A stretch of 64,000 bases of DNA from Ligula intestinalis (lineage: Eukaryota; Platyhelminthes; Cestoda; Diphyllobothriidea; Diphyllobothriidae), in assembly GCA_036362985.1 (NCBI GenBank), contig JAYGXS010000003.1, positions 49,630,490 through 49,694,489 on the forward strand. The letters are read 5' to 3'. Below the pieces are notes generated by a model. It was not told the DNA's origin. It saw only the letters and a list, made by a program, of their open reading frames with translations, and made no database searches. The position numbers were made by a program, and so were the translations under genes. Shown here in pieces: positions 54,501 to 62,452 of this stretch. Every line of letters begins with the position of its first letter. Positions within the stretch are counted from its first letter, which is position 1.

Positions 54501-56599
54501 GGGTACTTAAATGTTACTGCGATGGCGGTCCTTGCTAGTTCAACCGACTAAAATTTACAGGGTCAAGATAGCACGAAAGGTAGGTAAATTTTCGGATAAG
54601 ATGACCTTAGCGTGTGTGTAGAATTAAGTTCATTTGAAACGCTCTCTATAGGAAAAGGGTGTGCGGAAAACAGTGCAGTAAGGATGACTTGTATGGCCAC
54701 CTAAAGAGGACACGGGAATACGAACGTTTCGCTCCCCTAAGGTAAGTGATCCTCCGATAAATTTCGGGAAGAACAACTATTCCAGAGCCTTCACCCTAAC
54801 GTAGAACTTACGTGCACTCGTAATCTTAACCCCAGTCCTATCCTTAACCTTAACCCTACTGTTAACACGAACCCAAACCTTAACCATGACCGATCGCATT
54901 CTGCTGGGCAATTTGTTATGGTTTATTGTATTTATTGAAATATCGGCATCCCAAGCACTAAATGTTAATAACTCTAATTGGTCTGACGATGAGCTGGGGA
55001 ACCAGGCTCAAAACCTCACACAATAAACATGATTATTTCCCAAAGGACTGTATCGTTAATAAAGGTTCACTTTATTTCAGATTTGAAATTATTCTTCAGG
55101 CTTAGAAAATGGTGCGTTCTATCATTACAATTAACGTTCCAAAAATCAAGTAAAGAACAAGCGCCACTTTACCCTACGCTCTAAGGACTCCATTTCCTTA
55201 CTTGTCAAAAGAAAAATTTGAAATTTCCTACAACCGGATTTTTTGTCTTCAATATAACAGTTAGGCAACCATCTGATGAAAGTACAAAGAAAACCTGAAT
55301 GATGGGACACTTAAAGACTCTGCTTTTTGGTGGATGACTAACCAGCTATTCTGCTTAGTTGTAATTTCAGCCTTATATTTACCCATATTCATATTAAATT
55401 ATATGGATATCACATGGAATACCTTAGAGATGAAGGTTGCCTGTGACCAGCCAAGACGAGCCGCCAGCATTTGTCCAGTTTGACCATAGTCGTCGTCAAT
55501 CGCTTGTTTTCCGAGGATAACGAGGTCGAACTGCAAAGACAGAAAACCAAGATCTTAACTTCCTGGCTGGGTCAAATAAAGAAGTCTCTAAAGAACTTTG
55601 CATATTTTATAATGACATCAATAAGCATATTCCCTTATCGGTTCAGACGAGCCTTCGAACTAAATCCTATACAGTGGTAAATATACCTGACTTAGCTGAA
55701 TGTCCAGTTGTAGATTCAAGGTTCGCCACCTGCGATGCCAAGGTTTCAAACTGAGATGCATGCTCACACAACTATCTGCAAGGCTGCACCCACTGTCACC
55801 TCACCTTGCGAGCTACGAGCAATCCGCCACAGAGACTGTTTAGAGCAAGTCGTGCAGTGACAAGGTCTATAAAAGCTACCGCAGTTGACCTGGACTACTT
55901 GCTGTCACTATCAGTACTTATGGTCAAGCCAGAAAGATTAATGATCACGGTACTGAACGGCACGAACACCGCAGATACAACATCAACTCACAAATTGGAC
56001 CCCCGAAAACGATAGTTCTAGGCGCCCGGCTCCTTCTCGAAAGGCGGATTCTGCTATTTAGACCTTAGTCCATATGATCAACAGTAGCAATAAACAGTTG
56101 AAGATAGATCAATGATTCCTCTTCCAAGTTAGTAAAATGTATACTTTTGCGTAAGTGCATCCAATAGCGTGAACTTAAACAGCAAGATTTAAGTAAGATG
56201 CGTGATATTTAATCAGGTTTATTTGGGAGGTCCCAAAGTTCTTACCTTATCATTCTCAATCAACTTTTGGAAGATTTCGGAGATATTAATGGGCTGCAAT
56301 CTCTCCATTATGGAGTCGTTCTCAATTTGTACATGGACAGCACGATCCGCGCCCATCGCAAGCGCTGTCCGTAAGGTTTCTGAGGATTTGGCGGTGCCGC
56401 AAGAGACGGCAGTAACATCGACAGCTTTTTTGGCCTCTTTCAGGCGAACGGCCTCCTCTACAGCGATTTCGTCGAATGGGTTGAGAGAATGCTTGACACC
56501 TTCAGTCACTACTCCCAGTTTGTCGGGCCTGACGCGAATTTTGATTGCATAGTCGATCACGCGTTTGCACCCGACCAAAACCCGCAGACCCGAAGCCAT
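45350..56599 (-). CDS. ETFB: Electron transfer flavoprotein subunit beta, complete, 4 exons
   Basis: Exons 56599-56246, 55530-55423, 48043-47897 and 45520-45350, all in phase 0, give 259 residues plus stop, close to the usual length of about 255. ETF beta pairs with ETF alpha in the mitochondrial matrix and passes electrons from acyl-CoA and other dehydrogenases to ETF:quinone oxidoreductase. Helminths may use it partly in reverse in anaerobic fatty acid metabolism; that is family knowledge, not seen here. All segments match the family in order: [54 protein letters not shown], the nucleotide-binding [14 protein letters not shown], and the signature [20 protein letters not shown]. No nonsense codon or shift is present, so it looks functional. 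Introns are 715, 7,379 and 2,376 bp and hold transposons. Confidence 0.96.
45850..46050 (-). mobile_element. PLE GIY-YIG fragment, minus strand
   Basis: Reads [20 protein letters not shown] then SRVIYEAA, matching AILAHIVDSGHSVEPKEALR plus VVYKV of the fragment at 18.4 kb. Only this piece of the nuclease is kept. Confidence 0.6.
46435..46625 (-). repeat. Degenerate telomere-like tract, copy 2
   Basis: TTAGGG variants on the plus strand (taagggtcaagattacgata, agggttaaggtg, agggctagggttaag), hence CCCTAA on minus. A block after it (ttatagtgaagacag, ggtcacctattttaa) recurs at 47545-47605. A block before it (ggatgacacgtatggcg) recurs before the 54.8-kb tract. Confidence 0.75.
46680..46850 (-). 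repeat. SINE family B, copy 8
   Basis: Minus strand: gttgacgaacggtcgcgag-ttccgggctc, then gagtctaggtatgattggct and agaaataacaattgc. It faces copy 9. Confidence 0.6.
46862..47130 (+). repeat. SINE family B, copy 9
   Basis: gatctcgtagctcaatcttt and tagagccttagactctg (A box side), gtcaccagttcgaggcttg (B box), aagccagaaatagccattcc, and the distal gggacaagtgagtaccg. The tRNA-like head is complete. Confidence 0.68.
47296..47318. repeat. (AAG)n microsatellite
   Basis: Pure AAG trinucleotide run. Confidence 0.93.
47384..47525 (+). repeat. tRNA-derived SINE (family A head), copy 2
   Basis: ggctcgcagctcaatggtag and agagcgttggctgcgc (A box side), gtgttcgattcccatcgagg (B box), then the family tail gggtcaaataaattgagc with ctaccaaacttcccta. 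Closer to a tRNA than copy 1 but followed by the SINE tail. Confidence 0.7.
47897..48043 (-). CDS. ETFB: ETFB exon 3
   Basis: Acceptor tgcctag, donor AAG before gtaaga; 49 codons. Carries [20 protein letters not shown] and the ETF beta signature [17 protein letters not shown]. The Leu of STLPNIMK corresponds to the recognition-loop Leu that docks into partner dehydrogenases. Confidence 0.95.
48044..48555. other. ETFB intron 2, left part
   Basis: Unassigned; the 48440-48555 segment (ctgtactgagactttgcctg, gaatcagtcaagtggggag) is also found near 5530-5575, a minor repeat. Confidence 0.4.
48574..48960 (+). pseudogene. LINE N-terminus: 2A-like peptide and PHD-like finger
   Basis: [17 protein letters not shown] is a Leu-rich helix and then a 2A-type ending. 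It continues [16 protein letters not shown] and CSSCNG. TAG and TGA (48832-48837) replace what is probably Trp-Cys. Past them comes [13 protein letters not shown] then FACPSC, completing a C-x2-C ... C-x2-C ... H-x2-C ... C-x2-C pattern. The two adjacent stops make it a pseudogene. Confidence 0.7.
48950..49900 (+). pseudogene. LINE APE-type endonuclease domain
   Basis: [27 protein letters not shown] (catalytic Glu), [33 protein letters not shown] (Asp, Asn) and [13 protein letters not shown] (Ser-Asp-His) are all present, so the domain is complete in one frame. Downstream, near 49660, the frame shifts into [19 protein letters not shown] and back near 49900. Confidence 0.85.
49900..52020 (+). 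pseudogene. LINE reverse transcriptase and C-terminal domain
   Basis: TAG at 50022-50024, then [11 protein letters not shown], a shift near 50300 to [19 protein letters not shown], and a shift near 50570 into [34 protein letters not shown] follows, then YAED at 50913-50924, where YADD is expected. After SIWSPKI and a last shift near 51690 comes [19 protein letters not shown] with CRHLFVCS. The Asp-to-Glu change in the catalytic pair and the shifts show a dead copy. Confidence 0.85.
52021..55422. other. ETFB intron 2, right part
   Basis: Mostly unassigned. A direct repeat pair lies at about 52630-52700 and 53085-53150 (tgatttktagt, cccaaaat, taagtgcat). A foldback-arm fragment lies at 53612-53645 and a telomere-like tract at 54785-54895. 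Confidence 0.45.
54785..54895 (+). repeat. Degenerate telomere-like tract, copy 3
   Basis: CCCTAA/CCTTAA variants on plus (tcctatccttaaccttaacc, ccctactgttaac, ccaaaccttaacc). The upstream words gtaaggatgacttgtatggc and aggacacgggaata match those near copy 2, so the tract moves as part of a repeat family. Confidence 0.7.
55423..55530 (-). CDS. ETFB: ETFB exon 2
   Basis: Acceptor ctttgcag, donor AAG before gtattc; 36 codons. Carries [20 protein letters not shown], the AMP/FAD-contact segment of the family, followed by [16 protein letters not shown]. Confidence 0.95.
56246..56599 (-). CDS. ETFB: ETFB exon 1
   Basis: Starts at ATG 56599 ([14 protein letters not shown]), chosen because family members start a few residues before RVLV. 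An upstream in-frame Met-like codon would add only FAVI. Ends AATGATAAG before gtaaga. 118 codons covering the N-terminal nucleotide-binding fold. No strong transit peptide, as usual for ETF beta. Confidence 0.95.
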
Positions 56600-58040
56600 T
56601 ATAACTGCGAACAAAACATCGAATACACAATGTCAGGGAAGCCAAGCTGATGAGTAAGTAAGAAGGTTGTATTAATCTACTAAAACAGCACTGCTCTCTA
56701 GGCATCTTGACATGTTAGCGAGTTCGTTTTCTTAAAAAGTATCAATCAAGCTAATTCCCCTAGTACGAAGGAATCGAGAGTCAACGGATATCTTTTAATA
56801 CCAAATAGTCTACCTGTTGAAGCTGCGCTTCAATACATTCTATAAAAGCCGGCAAACGTGGATTAAATGGGCACTCTAGAAAATGTTGAAACGGACTGTC
56901 ACAATTCCATGAAAAATACTGGCTTACCTAGTTCCCAAGGAAGCAAAATGCTCGCTTTAAAAAATCAACGAACTTTCAAGATAAGGATGGGCTAAAATTC
57001 TGGGCGACCACTTTGACTGACAGCGGGCCAATGAGAGACCAATAATTTATAGAAAACAGAGGTTCGCAGTGTCAGTGCATAGCGGATATTGTTAGCCATC
57101 TGTCACAGTAATAGACCGTACGGGTTATGGTTCAGTCAAATGGGTGAAGGCTAACTAACGTGTCTTGGACCCATCAATGGGTCGAATATTAAGAATTTCG
57201 ATTGTAAAATTCAGTAACGAAAATGCATGTGGTTCGCTGAAAAGTGCGCAGGAATATAGGTTGACTAAATCACTGGCAATGGTACGAAGTCGGCTAGGTG
57301 GGGCTGAAACCAGATTCCATAATTTGGTACCTGAGGAAACTACCACTGATCTGGTCCTCATATAAATGTGAGACAGCCACATGGGACCAAGTAAACTACG
57401 AGGAAACATTTAGTATTTGTGGTCCTCTATCATAGTTCGATTCGAGCTGAAGCTCACAGACGTCATAGTTAAGATTCATTGCTCGTGAAATCGCACCTCA
57501 CGGCAATCAAAATAGAGCAGCCTCAAAGTCTTGAATGCCTTGCGACCGAACTGTTAATTTACCTCGACAAAAAGCCAACAAACACATGGATAAAAGAATT
57601 AAAAAATAGTCAGTTGCTTGCCACATGTAATGAATAAGTACTTGCGTTGCCTGAAATAGATAACAACTCCAAGTTCCACGAAGTGATTTTGGGTAGGTAT
57701 CCTATTACCTACTAGATTTTAAATACTTAGAGGTCTTCAAAACTTCGAATGTCGACGGCAAATGAAAGCTGTCGGACATCGATGACGCCCTTTTCATGCG
57801 ACTAAGTGTTTTTAGACACTTACACTCAGCGCATGTCCAGGCTACAAAAAAGGAATAAGCTGACTGGTAAGCCCGCTTCTGGATCATTTGCAGATGCAGA
57901 ATAGATCACGCCACAATAGCTGTTTAAAATTTGGCCTGGAAAAAAGCCTTTATACAAATACGTATATCCTGTGTTTGATATTTAAATTATACTTTTCGAA
58001 TATTAGAAGGCTTTGGGCTTCATTTTACTACATGTCTGCG
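56600..58040. other. Intergenic upstream of ETFB
   Basis: No confident feature. It would include the ETFB promoter and 5' untranslated exon, which cannot be fixed from sequence alone. Confidence 0.4.
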
Positions 58041-58047
58041 GGGGATG

Positions 58048-58120
58048 AACGTAATTACTTTCATTAATAAACGGGTCGTTTGTGAAGTGAAGGGGTCCAG
58101 TGCTAAGTGTAAGCCATCAC
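58048..58120 (+). repeat. Left direct repeat flanking the transposon-derived gene
   Basis: gggg-tgaacgtaat, aataaacgggtcgttt, gaaggggtccagtgc and taagccatc recur in the same order and orientation at 60789-60860, with an 11-bp gap. Confidence 0.65.
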
Positions 58121-58792
58121 CCTGAGGGCAGTTACCTAGGTTTAAAGGATCAACTGGTCATTTGTCAGACCACAGGGTATAGAGGAATAGACCCCTAAAC
58201 GAAAATTGCTACCGTAGTAGCAACTAGTCGACTATTAGCCGACTATGAGTGGCTATTTCTAAGCATTCACAATGCTGTGAGCTAATTGGTTAACCAAATG
58301 ACGCAACCTGAAATCTAATTGGTTTGTGCAGTTGAAACGCACTCCCCTACATGCGTATTCGACTATTATGCGACTAGTTTTGGCCAAACTAGAGTACTAG
58401 TTTACGAGGGATTTTATCAACCAACATCTTTTCCTTAAGACATACAAACCTAAGTTATCACCCCTATTAGCAGCTAGATATATAATTGATGCACGTTTGT
58501 AGCGGGCCGGGAATGTCGAGGTTGGCACACACCTAAAGGAGTTATTCACGCATATGATTCTCCAGAAGTAACGCCGAACGGGTTTGTCAAGCACCACAAC
58601 ATGCAATCGTAGAAAGAGATAGAAGAATAACGCGATAGTAAGAAATAAGGCCTGTTGATACAAAGCGAATGGTAAACAATAAAGAATGGAAAGGATATGA
58701 TACGGGGGATTACCAAGGGTCTGTACAAATGATCCGTTTGTAGTGAGTGGGGAGCACAGAATATTAGTTAGATACCGGCCGTGGAAGAGGCT

Positions 58793-59580
58793 ATGAAGAT
58801 TAAAGAAGAAGCCGATGATATGGTGGTAAACGCAGGACAAGAGAGTCCAACACTTTGCGATAATGAATCAAGTGATGATAATTGGGAGTCGTTGTCCACA
58901 GTAAGTGATGATGACTGGGATCTTACAGAAGACGGGGAGGAGGACGAGGAAGCGATCGCGGAGGCAGTTAGCACGGAAACGGAGCAGAATAGCTATGTAC
59001 AGTCGTTTTGTGAATGGGCCATGCGAAACCACATAAAACACGCTCATTTGCGCAAATTAATGGACATAATTAGGCCACTCATACCAGAATCATCAACCAA
59101 CGAAAAGACGCTGTTAAAGGCATCGTACGACTTAAAATTTGCACCGATGGGCAGCATTGAATACGTCCACGTAGGTTTGTAACGAAAACTGCGCCAACTT
59201 CTACCGAATAATACAAATTCGATGCCAGAGGAAGTTGATGTGCAGTTGGCAATAGACGGGGTGCCTATTTATAAGAAATTAAACACTTACATGTGGCCTA
59301 TCTTAGGTAGGGTAATTCATCCCTTCCGGAGCGATGTGTTTCCGGTAGGCATTTACTATGGAGGTAGTAAGCCTTCTGATGTTCATGAGTACTGTAAGTT
59401 AGTAGTAGATGAGATAATTGCTCTGCAAGGCAACGGAATTGTAAGCGAAGATGAAATGCAGAGTACGCAGGTGAGCGTGAAAGCGGTAATATGTGACGCC
59501 CCCGCAAGAGCTTTCGCTAAGCAGGCTAAGAATGTGAACGCCTACCACGGATGCAAACGATGTTCAGTTCGTGGTTATAC
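58793..59580 (+). pseudogene. EnSpm/CACTA-like transposase N-terminal half
   Basis: ATG 58793 is the first Met after the upstream stop at 58769. HVGL, TAA, then RKLRQLL fits the family pattern H-GL-xRLRxxL, so the stop looks like a single change from a Lys codon. The domain ends at the Cys pair (GCKRCSVRG). The later parts of such transposases are absent. Confidence 0.6.
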
Positions 59581-60620
59581 GTAGGTCTACTAGCTGTGTA
59601 TGTTATAATACTGACAAATCACTTGAAGTTATTTGTAATGTTATTCACTGCTTTGCGTTTATTAGCATTACCTTAAACTTGCATTGCCAAAGTTGGTTAT
59701 TGTAGGAATTTGTTAAAGCTGTTTCCTCGACAACCATCTCAACGCCCAAAAAAGTCCACCATCAACGGTGATGAGTTTCTTGTAGATAGGGAAGCTCAGG
59801 CTTCACCAGTAAGTCATCTCATTAACACTTTTCAGCTTCTTAGGAGACAGAGCCAGACGACATCTTTGAGAAAAACGATGACACTCAGCTCACTGGCGGG
59901 GACTTTCTTGAACCCGCCAGTCGCAGCCAAGAGGCCGAGGATCATGATCCCGGCATACAACTCTTGCGTAACATGCTTTCACAGCACATGAAGGAGGATA
60001 TGAAAACCACCATCGATTTCACTGACCGGTTTAATTGCCTGGAATGTATGCTGGGACGGGTGCTGTCACGGCAGCGGCAGCTAGAGGCGCTGATTTGTCA
60101 GCAGCCGAAGGTCTCCACGTCGGTTGATTCCACCGTTATACAGAACCTGGTCAATAACCCCCTCCGGACGGCTGCAGAGTTTCGGCAACTAAATGAAAAG
60201 TTAAAGGATGAAAATTTCCGCAAAGACTTGGTAAGCAGCACATTTCGTTAAATTTACTTTCCTTAGATCAACTACCTCAATGGACTGGGCGGAACTAAGC
60301 TTGATGATTTCTTCAAGCGGATTTTCGCAGCAGTTTTGATAATGAAATCAGTTTACATGTTAATTTTAAGGGCAAAAAGTGCAAACTGTTTTGAGAGAAT
60401 TCATCATTTTACAAGTCGATCATGGGTCAGTCTCCTAATATTAGCGCGACAGTTTATACTTAGACCTCTTCGGCGCCTGGAATGGCGACAGGAAACATAA
60501 GGTGTCGGAACTGGAGGACACCGTCAAGCGGCGTCTGAAAGTGATGTTGGACACCGAAAATCAGCGCCAGGCACGCCTAAAAAAGCGCTCTGCGCCAAAT
60601 GGAAAGTCTACGTTTACATA
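58793..60620 (+). CDS. Transposase-DUF4806 chimeric gene, multi-exon, one nonsense codon
   Basis: Exon 1 (58793-59580) encodes an acidic N-terminus (DDNWESLSTVSDDDWDLTED), then a transposase-like domain: DVQLAIDGVPIYK, WPILGRVIHPF, FPVGIYYGGSKPSD, VKAVICDAPARAFAKQA and YHGCKRCS. This order is that of EnSpm/CACTA-like transposases, which I know from many invertebrates. Donor gtaggt at 59581 and acceptor tgtag at 59705 join in phase to exon 2 (59706-59808). A 35-bp intron leads to exon 3 (59844-60230). A 36-bp intron leads to exon 4 (from 60267). Exons 3-4 carry PLRTAAEFRQLNEKLKDENF, RKDL and INYLNGLGGTKLDDFFKRIF, a DUF4806 domain. A last exon (about 60452-60620) has LFGAWNGDRKHKVSEL and ends in TAA. 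In-frame TAA at 59180-59182 breaks exon 1. The C-terminal half of the transposase is missing. Confidence 0.6.
59844..60620 (+). CDS. DUF4806 domain exons
   Basis: Exon 59844-60230 (129 codons) has an acidic lead (DDIFEKNDDTQLTGGDF), a helix (IQLLRNMLSQHMKED) and the first half of DUF4806. The domain goes on at 60267 after the micro-intron. The tail exon begins at about 60452 with LFGAWNGDRKHK. The junction between 60340 and 60452 is uncertain; a phase-1 donor at about 60377 would fit. DUF4806 has no known activity and is common near transposons. Confidence 0.6.
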
Positions 60621-60788
60621 ACTTCTAGAAAGAACGGCTGGCCCATCGGGGGAGGTCGAGGACAAACCTGGACAATAATAAGAGGCCCACGCTGAGGCTA
60701 AGAGTCTACGTACATTTTTCATAATATTTGAATAAACTTTTGTAATAATATAACTAAATGTCTTCCGACTTATGATTACTATAATTGA

Positions 60789-60860
60789 AGGGGTATAAAC
60801 GTAATAAATGGGTCGTTCTGCCACGAAAGGGGGTCCACTGCAAAGAGAAAGCCGCCTTTA
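60789..60860 (+). repeat. Right direct repeat flanking the transposon-derived gene
   Basis: ggggtataaacgtaataaat, gggtcgttctg, aaagggggtccactgcaaag and agaaagccgcc align with 58048-58120 in the same orientation. Confidence 0.65.
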
Positions 60861-61430
60861 TGGTCGATCGCTATGAATTTATATAAAAAGATATTAGATA
60901 GATACCTATAAACGGGTCCAAAATAGATCTCGACTAGATATTAGAATCTCTATGCATAGAGATTCCATAGACCTACCATAGACGTAAATTACTACTAGGG
61001 CACTGGACCAAGTCACGAAACTCAAGAGGAAACACAATCCTCAAAGCAGAAAATTGGTACATTATTAATATCTCCTTTTCAGTTTCATACTGGAATTCGT
61101 CTTTTCACTTACTTGAAAACCCAAGTTTCAAAAAAAATGCGCAATAGCTTTTCACTACTACAACACTTTTTATACCAACTAAACAAGCGATCGTTTAATT
61201 TTCGAAAAGGATGAAAGATAAGTACTCAAGGTTGAAGCAGGTTTCCTTAGAAATAAAATATAAAGACTTTTATCACTTTGTCCTGAACTAAGCTCAAACT
61301 TCTAGAATGAGGCTCTTAAAAAAACGGGCGATTGAAAAGCTTGACTAATTGGGTGCGATCGACGCACACAGAGAACCGATGCGAATGATATCATATTCTA
61401 GCCTCTAAGTAAAGCAAACTTGATGGTTAA
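60861..61430. other. Intergenic, nothing recognised
   Basis: AT-rich, with short palindromic words (tctctatgcatagaga). No gene seen. Confidence 0.4.
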
Positions 61431-61515
61431 ATGTAAAATATGAAGAAACTCCTCCAGCAGACCATCTCTGCGATGGAAAAATTGATGGCATGGACCGCCT
61501 AAAGAAGAACAGAGT

Positions 61516-62426
61516 ATGCATACATCTGAAGTACAGGCCACCATAGTGGACAACATAGACACCGGTGAGACAACTTCAGACAGATCCGATTACCAAGCAG
61601 TCACACCATCCGTTTCGAGCTCTAGGTCCACTGCAGCGAAGGTGACCAAAACTGTACTTCAGGACTCCCGTCAGGAGGGTTATCATGGTCCAGTTGTTCA
61701 GGGTTTGCAAGAAGCAACTTCATACAGTTCAGACGACCAACCAATCACACCACCTTGTTCGAGCTCCGGGTCCACTGCAGCGAAGATGATCGAAACCGAA
61801 ATTAAAGACTCCCGACAGGGTGGTGAACATGGGGTAGTTGTTCAGGGGTTGCAAGAAGCAACTTCAGACAGTTCTGCCGACCAAGCAGTCACACCACACA
61901 GTTCGAGATCCTGGCCCACTGCAGCAAAGGTGGCGAAAACCTCAGCTAAGGGCACATGACACCGAGAGGATCATTAATACTGGCTAGTTGTACAGGGGTT
62001 AAAAGAAGCCATTTCAGACCGCTCAAACGGCCAGAACAATCCGGACTTGGTTTGCTTTAACGATGTCCTGAGCAATCTGTTCCCGTCAGGTAAAGAATTG
62101 GAAGTGCTCAAGTCATTTCGAATCGGGAGCGGCCGACAGATACTGCAGAAATGCCCCGACCCAGACCGCTAAAAATAGTATTTAAAAACAAGGAACATGT
62201 TCAGGTAATCCTGTTTAAAAAAACTACCCTACGTCACGCGCATAAAGCGGTCTTTTTTCAACCGGCCTACTCCCTGGAGGAACGGCTGAAACGCCGAGAA
62301 CTTGTAACGGAACTACAGTCGAGGAAGAAGAATGGTGAGGCAGGCCTAAAAATCTTCAACGGGAAGACAATTCAGAAGGAAACAGCGAATAAACCCGTAA
62401 TACTCCTAACGACGGTCAGGAAGTGA
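61516..62426 (+). pseudogene. LINE ORF1 with 48-residue tandem repeats
   Basis: Three units of 144 nt (61519-61662, 61663-61806, 61807-61950) share the words VVQGLQEATS, DQAVTP and STAAKV; a degraded fourth starts after TGA 61957-61959. The second half reads SNLFPSGKELEVLKSFRIGS then, after a frame change at about 62150, PRPRPLKIVFKN, SLEERLKRRELVTELQSRK and LKIFNGKTI. That second half is the conserved part of CR1 ORF1 proteins, which bind nucleic acid in the retrotransposition particle. Confidence 0.75.
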
Positions 62427-62452
62427 CCGCCACAGCCGGATTACACCGTACC

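Noticed and set aside
58397..58840. Minus-strand 147-codon frame upstream of the transposase gene
   Set aside because: It overlaps the start of the transposase exon on the other strand and has no recognisable domain.
59171..59228. Mini-intron removing the TAA in the transposase
   Set aside because: It would shift the frame and meet a new stop a few codons on.
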